Part shown: positions 8,431 through 17,539 of the stretch, in pieces
How the letters are laid out: each line of letters opens with the position of its first letter
How positions within the stretch are numbered: position 1 is the first letter of the stretch
Source: Tenacibaculum pacificus
Lineage (GTDB): Bacteria; Bacteroidota; Bacteroidia; Flavobacteriales; Flavobacteriaceae
Assembly: GCF_027941775.1 (NCBI RefSeq)
Contig: NZ_CP115917.1
Span: 2,213,001-2,277,000, forward strand
Length of the DNA stretch: 64,000 nucleotides
Direction of reading: 5' to 3'
Notes under the pieces: generated by a model
What the model saw: only the letters and a program-made list of their open reading frames with translations
The model's database searches: none
What the model was told of the DNA's origin: nothing
Position numbers and translations under genes: made by a program

Positions 8431-8586
8431 TTATTCTGATTTATTTAAAATAATAAGTGCTGCAATAACCCCAGGTATCCAACCGCAAAGGGTTAGTAAA
8501 AATACAATTAATACTGATCCACAACCTTTTCCTAGAACCGATAACGGTGGAAAAACAATTGCTAATAAAACTCTTAATAAACTCAT
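8431..8586 (-). CDS. YqaE/Pmp3 family small membrane protein
   Basis: A 51-residue protein, MSLLRVLLAIVFPPLSVL..., with two hydrophobic helices. The first carries the double proline (FPP-L-S-V) and the second the GWIPGVIAAL motif, both diagnostic of the Pmp3/YqaE family (PF01679), whose members are about 50-60 residues long. They sit in the plasma membrane and are often stress- or salt-induced; the mechanism is unclear. The gene stands alone on the minus strand between the pafA terminator and the tRNA cluster. A longer overlapping frame in another phase (8441-8692) is a shadow. Confidence 0.88.
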   Translation of the reverse strand: MSLLRVLLAIVFPPLSVLGKGCGSVLIVFLLTLCGWIPGVIAALIILNKSE

Positions 8587-8839
8587 ATTTTCTTTGTTGA
8601 TATACTATATAAAGACTCTTATATTCAATTTTTGTTACAGTTATTCTTATTTTTTTATTGATAACAAAACCAAGAGTCTGTTTAAATTTCATTTAAAAAC
8701 ATTTTATAGTTGAAAAACCAAATATGTAAAGCTCAATTTATTTCAGCTTTACATCCTGATTTGCCGTAGTTCTTGACTTTATGAGGTGCTTAACTAAATA
8801 TAATATCTACGTAATTGAATAACGAAAATAATAAACAAC
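8587..8839. other. Non-coding stretch upstream of yqaE
   Basis: No coding frame or clear promoter is convincing here. It holds a distant inverted pair AGACTCTT/AAGAGTCT (8613-8620 and 8671-8678) and the hairpin at 8724-8754. Confidence 0.5.
8724..8754. repeat. Perfect 10-bp hairpin of unknown role
   Basis: ATGTAAAGCT (8724-8733) and AGCTTTACAT (8745-8754) are perfectly complementary with an 11-base loop. No T run follows, so it is not an obvious terminator. Confidence 0.6.
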
Positions 8840-8873
8840 AAAAAAGCCTCACTAAATTAATAGTGAAGCTTTG
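8840..8873 (-). terminator. Terminator of the tRNA Ser-Pro-Arg cluster
   Basis: AAAAAAGCCTCACTA and TAGTGAAGCTTT pair around AATTAA. On the minus strand the stem follows tRNA-Arg by a few bases and ends in a T run. Confidence 0.75.
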
Positions 8874-8875
8874 AG

Positions 8876-8949
8876 TGAGCCCTGGAGGATTCGAACCTCC
8901 GACCGCCTCCTTAGAAGGGAGGTGCTCTATCCAGCTGAGCTAAGAGCCC
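8876..8949 (-). tRNA. tRNA-Arg (anticodon TCT)
   Basis: Reverse strand: acceptor GGGCTCT/AGGGCTC (two G-U pairs), D arm AGCTCAGCTGGATAGAGC, anticodon TCT in CCTTCTAAGG, T arm GGAGGTTCGAATCCTCC. Third in a minus-strand cluster Ser-Pro-Arg. Confidence 0.95.
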
Positions 8950-8979
8950 GTAGTTTTAAAGTTGCTACGTACAACTGTG

Positions 8980-9054
8980 TCGGGGTGGCAGGATTCGAAC
9001 CTGCGACCTCCTCGTCCCAAACGAGGCGCGATGACCGGGCTACGCTACACCCCG
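8980..9054 (-). tRNA. tRNA-Pro (anticodon TGG)
   Basis: Reverse strand: acceptor CGGGGTG/CACCCCG with discriminator A, D arm AGCGTAGCCCGGTCATCGC, anticodon TGG in GTTTGGGAC, T arm GCAGGTTCGAATCCTGC. Middle gene of the cluster. Confidence 0.95.
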
Positions 9055-9071
9055 AATAGTCATCTTAATTG

Positions 9072-9155
9072 CGGAGAGACAGGGACTCGAACCCTGGAAC
9101 CAGTTACCCGGTTACAGATTAGCAATCTGCTGCATTACCACTCTGCCATCTCTCC
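9072..9155 (-). tRNA. tRNA-Ser (anticodon GCT)
   Basis: Reverse strand: acceptor GGAGAGA/TCTCTCC with discriminator G, anticodon GCT in GATTGCTAATC, a long variable arm (ACCGGGTAACTGGT region) and T arm CAGGGTTCGAGTCCCTG. First gene of the cluster, with its promoter at 9202-9232. Confidence 0.95.
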
Positions 9156-9201
9156 TGAGTGCTTCAAAACCACTAAAATTAATAGTTTAGAATTGCGAGT
9201 G

Positions 9202-9232
9202 CAAATATACATCTAATTAAAAGTTCTCACAA
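9202..9232 (-). promoter_or_regulatory. Promoter of the tRNA Ser-Pro-Arg cluster
   Basis: On the minus strand TTG is followed after 20 bases by TATATTTG and then CACTCGC. It closely matches the tRNA-Lys promoter at 4875 and precedes tRNA-Ser(GCT) by about 46 bases. Confidence 0.75.
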
Positions 9233-9254
9233 GTTTTTTTTGAAAAAATTTTAA

Positions 9255-11303
9255 TCAATCAGGATATTCTATTCGTAAGTGATAGATACTCATTAACTTA
9301 CTTTTAATAATTTTTTTTATTTTTTCTATCTCTCTAAAGGTAATATCTGAATTTACGAACTGATTATCGCTTTTTTGCTTATCAATAATTTTATCTATTA
9401 AATTATCTATAGATTGGGCAGTCGGGGTTTTTAAACTTTTTGAAGCAGCTTCAGCCGCATCACACATCATTAAAATTGCAGTTTCTTTAGAAAAAGGAAT
9501 TGGTCCTCGGTATTGAAAGTTTTTAATATCGACTTCTCCATCAGAATTATTTTCTAATTCTTGCTTATAAAAATAATAAGTAACTGTTGTTCCGTGATGC
9601 GTTCTAATAAAATCGATAATTCTGTCTGGTAATTTATGCTTCTTTGCTATTTCGATTCCTTTAATAACATGTTCTAAAATTATTTGAGCGCTATCTTTAG
9701 GTGATAAATCGTTGTGTGGATTTACTCCTGTCGATTGATTTTCGCCAAAATATATTGGATTTGCTATTTTACCTATATCATGATATAAAGCTCCTGTTCT
9801 TACTAACATTGAATTTGCGCCTATTTCATTTGCTGCGGCTTCGGCTAAATTTGCAACCTGCATAGAATGCTGAAAAGTTCCTGGAGCTTTTTCATTTAAA
9901 TCTCTTAATAATTTAGAATTTGTATTTGATAATTCTAACAAAGTAACATCTGAAACTAATCCAAATAATTTTTCATAAAAATAAATAAAGAATACCGCTA
10001 AAAATGATAATAATCCGTTTGCAGCAAATAATCCAAAATACATCCAATTTATCTTATCGGCACTCCCCTCTTTTAAAATAGAAAAAGCAAAATAAGTAAT
10101 CATATAAATTAAAGTAATTCGTCCTATCGAAATAAACAAACTAGCTCTTTTATATAACTCTGAAACAGTTAATATTGTTACAATACCTGCAATAATATGT
10201 AGGTATATAAACTCAAAACTATTAGGCACAATAAATCCTAATAGTAATACAGTAAGTACGTGTGTAAAAAAACCTAATCTGGCATCAAAAAAAGTTTTTA
10301 ATACTATTGGCAAAATACTTAAAGGAACAACATATAAAAAACTTGAGTTATATTTTACAACTAAAGTTTGTATTAAAATCATTAGAAAAACATTGAAAAA
10401 AATAAAGGTTACTTTATTATTATCATTAAATATTTCTGAGCGATATTTTTCTAAAAATAACAACAGCATTAACAATGCTAATGCAACTAAAATAGTATAT
10501 CCAAAAACAATCCAATTATAATTAGACTTTGTTAAAAGTTGTGAACTTGATGCTTTTTCATACGATTTTAAAATAGTTAACGTCCTTCCTTCTACAATAC
10601 CTCCTTTTAAGACTATTAATTCTCCTTTAGAAACTTTTCCTTTTGCATAAGAGATACTTTTTAAGGCTTCATTTAACTCTTTTTCGCTGTATTTAACATC
10701 AAATACTACATTTGATTGAATAGCTTCAGATAAAATATTTAAAATAATATTTTTTTGATAAACATCAACTTCAATAATATTCTCTGAAATAAGTTTTAAT
10801 ACATCTTTCGATTGTACTAATTTTGAAAAAAGAATATCATCAATAGAGTTTCCTTTTCGTAAAACGATAAGTTCTTCTTCATTAGCTTTTGTTATACTTG
10901 CATCATCTAAAAACCCATATTCATATATTTTATGAATAATATCTGCACCTATTTTTTTTAAAATAACAACATCTTTAATTGATAACGAGTCATAAGTTAT
11001 TAACTTATCATTATAAACCTTTAATACTTTTGCTGAAACTTTTTGATCATAAACAAAATACTTTTTAATATTAGCCTTAATTTCATTAGTTTCCTGCCTA
11101 ACTTCAGCTGTTGTTTTTTCAATAGCAAAATCGAATGGAGCATATAAATTTTCATACTGCCAAGGTTTTGCTTGTGTGTAATTATATTTAAACTGTCCTC
11201 TTTTAGGAAATAAATATACGATTGCAACTACCGAAATCAAAAACAATAATACTTTATAAATAATAGCATTATTCTTATATAACTTATTTATAAAATCGTT
11301 CAT
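9255..11303 (-). CDS. pgpH: PgpH-type cyclic-di-AMP phosphodiesterase (7TM-HD)
   Basis: A 682-residue protein in the order expected of PgpH: an N-terminal membrane helix (KVLLFLISVVAIVYLF), a large extracytoplasmic 7TMR-HDED domain (about 45-260), a block of some seven membrane helices (about 265-450), and a cytoplasmic HD domain. The HD domain has NEKAPGTFQHSMQVANLAE, YHDIGK (around residue 507) and a following RTHHGT. Such enzymes hydrolyse c-di-AMP, controlling turgor and cell-wall homeostasis. The stop codon is about 100 bases from tRNA-Ser; the start is divergent from the thiolase gene, with TATATTTA about 20 bases upstream as a weak -7 box. Confidence 0.93.
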   Translation of the reverse strand: MNDFINKLYKNNAIIYKVLLFLISVVAIVYLFPKRGQFKYNYTQAKPWQYENLYAPFDFAIEKTTAEVRQETNEIKANIKKYFVYDQKVSAKVLKVYNDKLITYDSLSIKDVVILKKIGADIIHKIYEYGFLDDASITKANEEELIVLRKGNSIDDILFSKLVQSKDVLKLISENIIEVDVYQKNIILNILSEAIQSNVVFDVKYSEKELNEALKSISYAKGKVSKGELIVLKGGIVEGRTLTILKSYEKASSSQLLTKSNYNWIVFGYTILVALALLMLLLFLEKYRSEIFNDNNKVTFIFFNVFLMILIQTLVVKYNSSFLYVVPLSILPIVLKTFFDARLGFFTHVLTVLLLGFIVPNSFEFIYLHIIAGIVTILTVSELYKRASLFISIGRITLIYMITYFAFSILKEGSADKINWMYFGLFAANGLLSFLAVFFIYFYEKLFGLVSDVTLLELSNTNSKLLRDLNEKAPGTFQHSMQVANLAEAAANEIGANSMLVRTGALYHDIGKIANPIYFGENQSTGVNPHNDLSPKDSAQIILEHVIKGIEIAKKHKLPDRIIDFIRTHHGTTVTYYFYKQELENNSDGEVDIKNFQYRGPIPFSKETAILMMCDAAEAASKSLKTPTAQSIDNLIDKIIDKQKSDNQFVNSDITFREIEKIKKIIKSKLMSIYHLRIEYPD

Positions 11304-11398
11304 TTTTTATATTTAGAAGTGTAAATATAACCTTTCTCTATTATTTGAGTACTTGTTATAAAATGGTTATTTTAGCAGAAGAAATTATACCCAAACAT

Positions 11399-12574
11399 AT
11401 GAAAGAAGTAGTTATTGTATCAGTTGCAAGAACACCAATCGGTAGTTTTTTAGGATCTTTATCAACCATACCCGCACCAAAATTAGGTGCTGTAGCAATT
11501 AAAGGTGCTTTAGATAAAATCAAATTAAACCCTGCAATGGTTGAAGAAGTTTTTATGGGAAATGTAGTTTCTGCTGGTTTAGGTCAAGCACCTGCACGTC
11601 AGGCAGCTATTTTTGCTGGAATACCTAATACTGTACCTTGTACTACTATAAATAAAGTATGTTCATCAGGAATGAAAGCTATCATGTTAGCCGCTCAAAC
11701 AATTGCTTTAGGTGATGCTGAAATTGTAGTTGCTGGTGGTATGGAAAACATGAGTATGATTCCTCATTATCAACACGCTAGAACAGGGACTAAATTTGGT
11801 GCTATTACTATGGAAGATGGCTTACAAAAAGATGGCTTAGTTGATGCTTATGAACAAGTAGCTATGGGAGTTTGTGCTGATGAATGTGCCGTTGTTCATG
11901 ATTTTTCTAGAGAAGATCAAGATGCTTTTGCTATCGAATCTTATAAACGTTCTGCAAATGCCTGGAACGAAGGTAAATATGCGGATGAAATTGTACCAGT
12001 AGAAATACCTCAACGTCGTGGTGAACCAATTATTTTTTCTGAAGATGAAGAATATAAAAATGTAAAAATGGAGAAAATTCCTGCTTTACGTGCTGCTTTC
12101 ACAAAAGAAGGAACGGTAACTGCTGCAAATGCTTCTACTATTAATGATGGTGGCGCAGCATTAGTGTTAATGTCTGCTGAAAAAGCTGTGGAATTAAACA
12201 TCACTCCTTTAGCTAAAATAAAAGGATATGCCGATGCAGCTCACGAACCAAAATGGTTTACAACTGCACCTGCCAAAGCTTTACCAAAAGCCTTATCAAA
12301 AGCAAATATTTCAATTGATGATGTTGATTGTTTCGAATTAAACGAAGCCTTTTCTATTGTAGGTTTAGCAAATATGAAAATTTTAGGATTATCTGCTGAT
12401 AAAGTAAATGTAAATGGTGGAGCTGTTTCTTTAGGACATCCTTTAGGTGTTTCTGGAGCAAGAATTGTTATTGCTTTAACATCAATATTAAAACAAAATA
12501 ACACTAAAATTGGAGCAGCTGCTATTTGTAATGGTGGTGGTGGTGCTAGCGCAATGGTAATCGAAAGAATATAA
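11399..12574 (+). CDS. Acetyl-CoA C-acetyltransferase (thiolase)
   Basis: A 391-residue type II thiolase: TTINKVCSSGMKAIM with nucleophile Cys 88, a central substrate loop, NGGAVSLGHPLGVSGAR with the catalytic His and AICNGGGGASAMVIE with the second Cys. It condenses or cleaves acetoacetyl-CoA in fatty-acid, ketone or amino-acid metabolism. I choose ATG 11399 (MKEVVIVSVARTPIG), because the family starts there; the frame is open further upstream (TTG 11345, ATG 11363) but that extension is not homologous-looking. An NlpC/P60 gene follows after 19 bases, probably in the same transcript though functionally unrelated. Confidence 0.93.
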   Translation: MKEVVIVSVARTPIGSFLGSLSTIPAPKLGAVAIKGALDKIKLNPAMVEEVFMGNVVSAGLGQAPARQAAIFAGIPNTVPCTTINKVCSSGMKAIMLAAQTIALGDAEIVVAGGMENMSMIPHYQHARTGTKFGAITMEDGLQKDGLVDAYEQVAMGVCADECAVVHDFSREDQDAFAIESYKRSANAWNEGKYADEIVPVEIPQRRGEPIIFSEDEEYKNVKMEKIPALRAAFTKEGTVTAANASTINDGGAALVLMSAEKAVELNITPLAKIKGYADAAHEPKWFTTAPAKALPKALSKANISIDDVDCFELNEAFSIVGLANMKILGLSADKVNVNGGAVSLGHPLGVSGARIVIALTSILKQNNTKIGAAAICNGGGGASAMVIERI

Positions 12575-12593
12575 ATTTTAATAAAAAAGATAA

Positions 12594-13373
12594 ATGCAAT
12601 TAACCTCTTTCGGAATTTGTAATTTAAGTATAATACCACTTCGATTAGAACCTTCTGATGCTTCAGAAATGGTCAATCAATTATTATTTGGTGAACATTT
12701 TAAAGTGTTAGAAAAAACTGGAAGCTGGGTTAAAATTAGACTAGCTTTTGATAATTACGAAGGTTACATCGACCATAAACAATACGAAGAAATTACAGAA
12801 GATATTTATAATTCTTTATCCAAAGAAAATAAAAGTTACGCTGGTGAATTAATTGATTTTATTAGCGATAAAAAAGGTTATTTAACTACAATTCCATTAG
12901 GAGCTAGACTTCCTTTTCTTCAAAATAAAAAAATTAATATAAACAATACTTTTTATTCTTATGAAGGAAAAGTTTATCATCAAAAATTAGAAAAATTAGC
13001 AATTATTGAAACTGCTTTTCTATTTTTAAATACGCCATATTTATGGGGTGGAAAATCTCCTTTTGGTATTGATTGTTCTGGTTTTACACAAATTGTCTAT
13101 AAATTATGTGGTTATAATTTATTACGTGATGCAAGAGAGCAAGCTACTCAAGGTAGAAGTTTAAATTTCATTCAAGAAAGTGAACCTGGCGATTTAGCTT
13201 TTTTTGATAATGAAGAAGGTAAGATTACACACGTTGGTATTATTTTAAAAGATAATAATATTATTCACGCACATGGTAAAGTTCGTATTGATAAATTAGA
13301 TCATAGTGGTATTTATAATGTAGATACTAATAATCATACACATAAATTAAGGGTTATAAAACGTTATTTTTAA
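12594..13373 (+). CDS. NlpC/P60 family peptidase with SH3-like N-terminus
   Basis: A 259-residue protein. Residues about 10-75 form a bacterial SH3 domain (IPLRLEPSDASEMVNQLLFGE, WVKIRLAFDNYEGYI). The C-terminal half is an NlpC/P60 cysteine peptidase: TPYLWGGKSPFGIDCSGF with Cys 161, GDLAFFDNEEGKITHVGI with His 213, and IIHAHGKVRID with His 225/227. The arrangement resembles the gamma-D-glutamyl-L-diamino acid endopeptidases (dipeptidyl peptidase VI) that recycle murein peptides. No signal peptide is visible, in keeping with a cytoplasmic peptide-recycling role. It ends at a bidirectional terminator. Confidence 0.9.
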   Translation: MQLTSFGICNLSIIPLRLEPSDASEMVNQLLFGEHFKVLEKTGSWVKIRLAFDNYEGYIDHKQYEEITEDIYNSLSKENKSYAGELIDFISDKKGYLTTIPLGARLPFLQNKKININNTFYSYEGKVYHQKLEKLAIIETAFLFLNTPYLWGGKSPFGIDCSGFTQIVYKLCGYNLLRDAREQATQGRSLNFIQESEPGDLAFFDNEEGKITHVGIILKDNNIIHAHGKVRIDKLDHSGIYNVDTNNHTHKLRVIKRYF

Positions 13374-13400
13374 ATAATTTTTAATTAAAACAAGAATATA

Positions 13401-13435
13401 AAAAAACCGAAACTCCAAAAGTTTCGGTTTTTTTT
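13401..13435. terminator. Bidirectional terminator between convergent genes
   Basis: AAAAAACCGAAACT and (A)GTTTCGGTTTTTT form a strong stem with A/T runs on both sides, between the NlpC/P60 gene (+) and the TPR gene (-). Confidence 0.92.
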
Positions 13436-13452
13436 ATGATATTAAATAAAAT

Positions 13453-14688
13453 CTATTTCATTGATTTATATAAAGTTCTAAATTCAGTTGCTTTCGCTTC
13501 CATTTCTAAAACTTCGTATAAGTTCATTAATGTTTTAACAGTATCACTATTTCTTTTTATAGCATCTGCTTTTTCTAAAAATGGCAATGCTTCTTTATAA
13601 ACTTCTTTCTGTTCTAATGCTAATGCATCATACTTTTTAAAGTTATCTAAATTCTTATTCATCTGCTCAACAATTGCTTTATCTTTATTCAATACAACAA
13701 CTGCTAAATTCATATAAGCATCTCCGTAATCAGGTTTTAACTCAATTGCTTTTTTGTAATATCCTTTAGCCTCATCTACCATACCTTCATTAAAGTTAAC
13801 AACACCTAAGTTATAATATAATGTTGGGTTTGTAGGGTCTAAATCAATAGCTTCTTTCATTAAAGCTCCAAATTTATCCATTTGTTTAAGCTTGATATAC
13901 ATATCAGCTTCGTTTAATAATAAATTTAAATCTTTCGGATTTGCTTTTCTTGCTTCTACTAATGCTTCAATAGCTTCATCAGTTTTACCTTGTTCTTTTA
14001 ATAACAAAGCAATATTTTTTACAATAAGAGCATTTTTAGATTCTGTAGATTTATTTTCAGGTTTAATATATTTTTTAGACCTAACCATTAAATCTCTTTG
14101 TTGCTTTGAACCTAAATTTTCTACTTCACCAGTTAAAGTACTAGTTGCTAAGTATTGAGTTTCAACACCTGTATAACCAACTTTTCTTAACTCCTTATAA
14201 TATTTAATAGCAGTATCATACTCTTTAGCTTGCGTCGCTGAAATTGCTGCATTGTAAGCAAATGAAGTATCTTTAGGACTTAGCAGATATGTTAAATAAA
14301 AATTATCTGCTGCACTTTTATAATCTTTTTTATTATTATATAAATCAACGGCTTTTCCTGATACGTCTTGAATCATTTGACTCAATATAGGTTTTGCTTG
14401 TGCACTATATTTATTATTAGCAATCACCGACAATGACTTAAAAGAAGAAGCTGCTTCTACATAATTTTTTGTTGCTGCTAATGCTTGTCCTTTTAAAAAG
14501 TAAAATTTAGATGTATATTTATCTTGGCCGCTATTCATTACTGTTTCTTGTGCCGAATTTAGTATTGTAATAGCCGTTTTAAAGTCTTGTTTTTTTATAG
14601 CTTTCTCTGCTGATTTTAATTCTGATTTCTGAGCCACTAAACCTAATGACATTAAACCTAATGAAAGCGTTACTAGTTGTTTGTTCAT
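13453..14688 (-). CDS. Exported tetratricopeptide repeat protein
   Basis: A protein of about 411 residues with signal peptide MNKQLVTLSLGLMSLGLVAQ, then TPR helices throughout. Examples are AIKYYKELRKVGYTG, DEAIEALVEARKANPKDLNLLLNEADMYIKL, and two textbook repeats PTLYYNLGVVNFNEGMVDEA / YYKKAIELKPDYGDAYMNLA. I start at ATG 14688, because an upstream in-frame ATG (14739) would add a charged non-signal extension that overlaps gyrA. It follows gyrA by about 20 bases on the same strand and is likely cotranscribed with it. The role is unknown; it is probably a periplasmic scaffold. Confidence 0.88.
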   Translation of the reverse strand: MNKQLVTLSLGLMSLGLVAQKSELKSAEKAIKKQDFKTAITILNSAQETVMNSGQDKYTSKFYFLKGQALAATKNYVEAASSFKSLSVIANNKYSAQAKPILSQMIQDVSGKAVDLYNNKKDYKSAADNFYLTYLLSPKDTSFAYNAAISATQAKEYDTAIKYYKELRKVGYTGVETQYLATSTLTGEVENLGSKQQRDLMVRSKKYIKPENKSTESKNALIVKNIALLLKEQGKTDEAIEALVEARKANPKDLNLLLNEADMYIKLKQMDKFGALMKEAIDLDPTNPTLYYNLGVVNFNEGMVDEAKGYYKKAIELKPDYGDAYMNLAVVVLNKDKAIVEQMNKNLDNFKKYDALALEQKEVYKEALPFLEKADAIKRNSDTVKTLMNLYEVLEMEAKATEFRTLYKSMK

Positions 14689-14707
14689 CTTAATTATAAA
14701 TTTATTG

Positions 14708-17239
14708 TTATTCTTGATCTTCGTTTGTATTATTTTCAATTTCCGTGCCAGTTTCTGTTTGAGCCTCTTCGACTACTTCAATTTCTTCTGATACCTCTTC
14801 TTCTTCACGCATTACTTTTGCTACTGCAGCAATACTATCTGTTTCTTTAATATTAATTAAACGAACACCTTGTGTTGCACGACCCATTACACGTAAATCT
14901 TCAACAGCCATACGAATTGTAAGTCCCGATTTATTAATAATCATTAAATCATTTGAATCATCTACGTTTTTAATCGCTACTAATTCTCCTGTTTTTTCTG
15001 ATATATTTAAAGTTTTTACACCTTTTCCACCACGGTTTGTTACACGGTAATCTTCTAATTTAGATCTTTTTCCGTATCCTTTTTCAGAAACCACTAAAAT
15101 ATTACTGTCCATATCATTTACAGCAATCATTCCTATTACCTCATCTTTATCACGTTGTAAACTTATCCCACGAACTCCAGATGCAGTTCTTCCCATCGGA
15201 CGAGTTTTAGCTTCTTCAAAACGGATAGATTTACCCGATTTTAATGCTAACATTACCTGACTATCTCCAGTAGTTAATTTAGCTTCTAAAAGCTCATCAC
15301 CTTCTTTAATAGTAATCGCATTAATTCCATTAGTTCTTGGACGAGAATATTGTTCTAAAGAAGTCTTTTTAACTTGTCCTTTTTTAGTTGCCATAATTAC
15401 GTAACGACTATTGATGTACTCTTCATCTTTTAAGTCTTCAGTAACTAAAAATGCTTTAACTTTGTCATCAGGTTCAATGTTGATTAAGTTTTGCATTGCT
15501 CTACCTTTGGTATTCTTTCCTCCTTCGGGGATTTCATACACTCTCATCCAGAATACTTTTCCTTTTTGAGTAAAGAACATCATATACTGATGATTTGTTC
15601 CAACAAATAAATGCTCTAAGAAATCCTCATTACGAGTAGTTGCTCCTTTTTGACCACGTCCACCTCTGTTCTGAACTTTATATTCATCAAGATTCGTACG
15701 TTTTACATATCCTGCATGCGAAATAGTAACTACAACTTTAGAGTTTGGTATCATATCTTCGATACGCATATCTCCACCAGCATAATGAATTACAGAACGA
15801 CGTTCATCACCATATTTATCTCTAATATGAGTTAATTCATCTGTAATTATTTGATAACGTCTTGGTTCGTTCGCTAAAATATCTTTTAAATCGATAATAG
15901 TTAACATTATTTCATCAAACTCACCACGTAATTTATCTTGCTCTAAGCCTGTTAATTGACGTAAACGCATTTCAACAATGGCTTTAGCTTGAATTTCAGT
16001 TAATTCAAAACGCTTGATTAAACTCTCACGAGCTTCATCACCATTTTTAGAGGCACGGATAATTTTAATTACCTCATCAATATTATCTGAAGCAATAATT
16101 AATCCTTCTAAAATATGGGCTCTTGCTTCAGCTTTCTTTAATTCAAATTCTGTTCTACGAACAATAACTTCACGTCTATGTTCTACAAAATAATGAATTA
16201 ATTCTTTTAAGTTTAATTGTTCAGGACGACCATTTACAAGTGCAATATTATTAACACTAAATGATGTTTGTAACTGAGTATATTTAAACAATTTATTTAA
16301 AACGATATTAGGAATTGCATCACGCTTTAAAACATAAACAATACGCATTCCGTTTCTATCAGATTCATCACGAATATTCGCAATTCCTTCTAATTTTTTA
16401 TCATTAACTAACTCCGCAGTTTTTTTAATCATTTCTGCTTTGTTCACCTGATAAGGAATTTCAGTAACAACGATACATTCTCTTCCTTTTACTTCTTCGA
16501 AACTAGTTTTAGCACGCATCACAATACGCCCTCTACCAGTATGAAAAGCATCACGTACACCTTCATAACCATAAATAGTTCCTCCTGTAGGAAAATCTGG
16601 CGCTTTGATGTGTTCCATTAGCTCATCAATTTCAATATCGTTATTTTCGATATAAGCAATAGTACCGTTAACAACTTCTGTTAAATTGTGTGGTGCCATA
16701 TTTGTTGCCATACCTACTGCAATACCTGACGCACCGTTTACTAATAAGTTAGGAATACGAGTTGGTAATACCGTTGGTTCTTGTAAAGTATCATCAAAAT
16801 TTAAACGATGATCAACAGTATCTTTTTCAATATCAGCAAGCATATCTTCTGATATTTTCTGCATTCTTACCTCAGTATAACGCATTGCTGCTGGAGAATC
16901 TCCATCAACAGAACCGAAGTTTCCTTGCCCATCAACCATCATATAACGTACACTCCAACTTTGTGCCATACGAACCATAGAATCATATACAGAAGTATCT
17001 CCGTGTGGGTGATACTTACCAAGTACTTCCCCTACAATTCTTGCAGATTTTTTATATGATCCTGTTGCCTTAATACCTAGTTCGTGCATACCGAATAAAA
17101 CTCTTCGATGAACTGGTTTTAAACCATCTCTTACATCTGGTAATGCTCTTGATACAATAACGGACATCGAATAATCGATATACGCTGATTTCATTTGCTC
17201 TTCAATGTTGATAGGAATCAACTTTTCGCCATCTGCCAT
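14708..17239 (-). CDS. gyrA: DNA gyrase subunit A
   Basis: An 843-residue GyrA. The breakage-reunion domain has [19 protein letters not shown], the quinolone region [17 protein letters not shown] (Thr 82, Asp 86) and catalytic Tyr 121 in AAMRYTE. The C-terminal beta-pinwheel contains the GyrA box-like [13 protein letters not shown] and blades such as [11 protein letters not shown]. The tail is acidic. It introduces negative supercoils together with GyrB, whose gene is not here. Thr at the E. coli Ser83-equivalent position is the ordinary wild-type residue in some flavobacteria, so no resistance change is inferred. It is divergent from clpC. Confidence 0.98.
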   Translation of the reverse strand: MADGEKLIPINIEEQMKSAYIDYSMSVIVSRALPDVRDGLKPVHRRVLFGMHELGIKATGSYKKSARIVGEVLGKYHPHGDTSVYDSMVRMAQSWSVRYMMVDGQGNFGSVDGDSPAAMRYTEVRMQKISEDMLADIEKDTVDHRLNFDDTLQEPTVLPTRIPNLLVNGASGIAVGMATNMAPHNLTEVVNGTIAYIENNDIEIDELMEHIKAPDFPTGGTIYGYEGVRDAFHTGRGRIVMRAKTSFEEVKGRECIVVTEIPYQVNKAEMIKKTAELVNDKKLEGIANIRDESDRNGMRIVYVLKRDAIPNIVLNKLFKYTQLQTSFSVNNIALVNGRPEQLNLKELIHYFVEHRREVIVRRTEFELKKAEARAHILEGLIIASDNIDEVIKIIRASKNGDEARESLIKRFELTEIQAKAIVEMRLRQLTGLEQDKLRGEFDEIMLTIIDLKDILANEPRRYQIITDELTHIRDKYGDERRSVIHYAGGDMRIEDMIPNSKVVVTISHAGYVKRTNLDEYKVQNRGGRGQKGATTRNEDFLEHLFVGTNHQYMMFFTQKGKVFWMRVYEIPEGGKNTKGRAMQNLINIEPDDKVKAFLVTEDLKDEEYINSRYVIMATKKGQVKKTSLEQYSRPRTNGINAITIKEGDELLEAKLTTGDSQVMLALKSGKSIRFEEAKTRPMGRTASGVRGISLQRDKDEVIGMIAVNDMDSNILVVSEKGYGKRSKLEDYRVTNRGGKGVKTLNISEKTGELVAIKNVDDSNDLMIINKSGLTIRMAVEDLRVMGRATQGVRLINIKETDSIAAVAKVMREEEEVSEEIEVVEEAQTETGTEIENNTNEDQE

Positions 17240-17539
17240 ATATATTTGTTTAAAATATTAGTTGTCATTTTCATTTTAAAAAAAATGAACTTTAATTTAT
17301 AAAACTCATTTCCAAAATACGCTAAAATCAGCTGTACTTTTTAAAACATTGCAAGATACCACAAAGCCTTCTTTTATACAAAATTTATACTTATTGTTTT
17401 AACCAAGCTTATCAGTAGTTTTTAAACATTAACAGCGTATATTTAACACGACAGAATGTGTCTCAAAAATTATTGGCATTTTTTTTGTTATCTTTAAAGA
17501 AAAAAAGTTACTAACTTTACACTTATACAAATTAAATTT
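17240..17539. other. 300-bp divergent intergenic region gyrA-clpC
   Basis: No coding frame is convincing. It should hold both divergent promoters. The clpC-proximal half carries GACA-N5-TGTC at 17452-17464 and TTGGCATTTTTTTTGTT nearby, described separately. Confidence 0.6.
17450..17520 (+). promoter_or_regulatory. Candidate clpC control region (TTGGCA...TTGTT and TAACTTTA)
   Basis: An inverted repeat GACAGAATGTGTC (about 17452-17464) precedes TTGGCATTTTTTTTGTT (17473-17489), which resembles a -24/-12 (sigma-54-like) element. A weaker TAACTTTA (-7-like) lies at 17512-17519, 20 bases before the clpC ATG. Which one is used cannot be told from sequence. Confidence 0.35.

Noticed and set aside
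4641..9155. Integration hot spots beside the tRNA genes
   Set aside because: No integrase, direct repeat of a tRNA 3' end or foreign-looking composition is present near them.
8871..9216. Plus-strand frames over the tRNA cluster
   Set aside because: They are antisense readings of tRNA genes; such peptides are common false predictions.
11345..11398. Upstream extension of the thiolase frame (TTG 11345, ATG 11363)
   Set aside because: Thiolases begin at the MKEVVIVSVARTPIG position, so ATG 11399 is chosen; the extension looks unlike the family.
12241..12639. Minus-strand frame opposite the thiolase 3' end
   Set aside because: It mirrors the conserved thiolase coding sequence and has no independent support.
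14708..17239. Thr 82 in GyrA as a quinolone-resistance change
   Set aside because: Thr is the normal wild-type residue at this position in some flavobacteria and Asp 86 is intact, so resistance is not implied.
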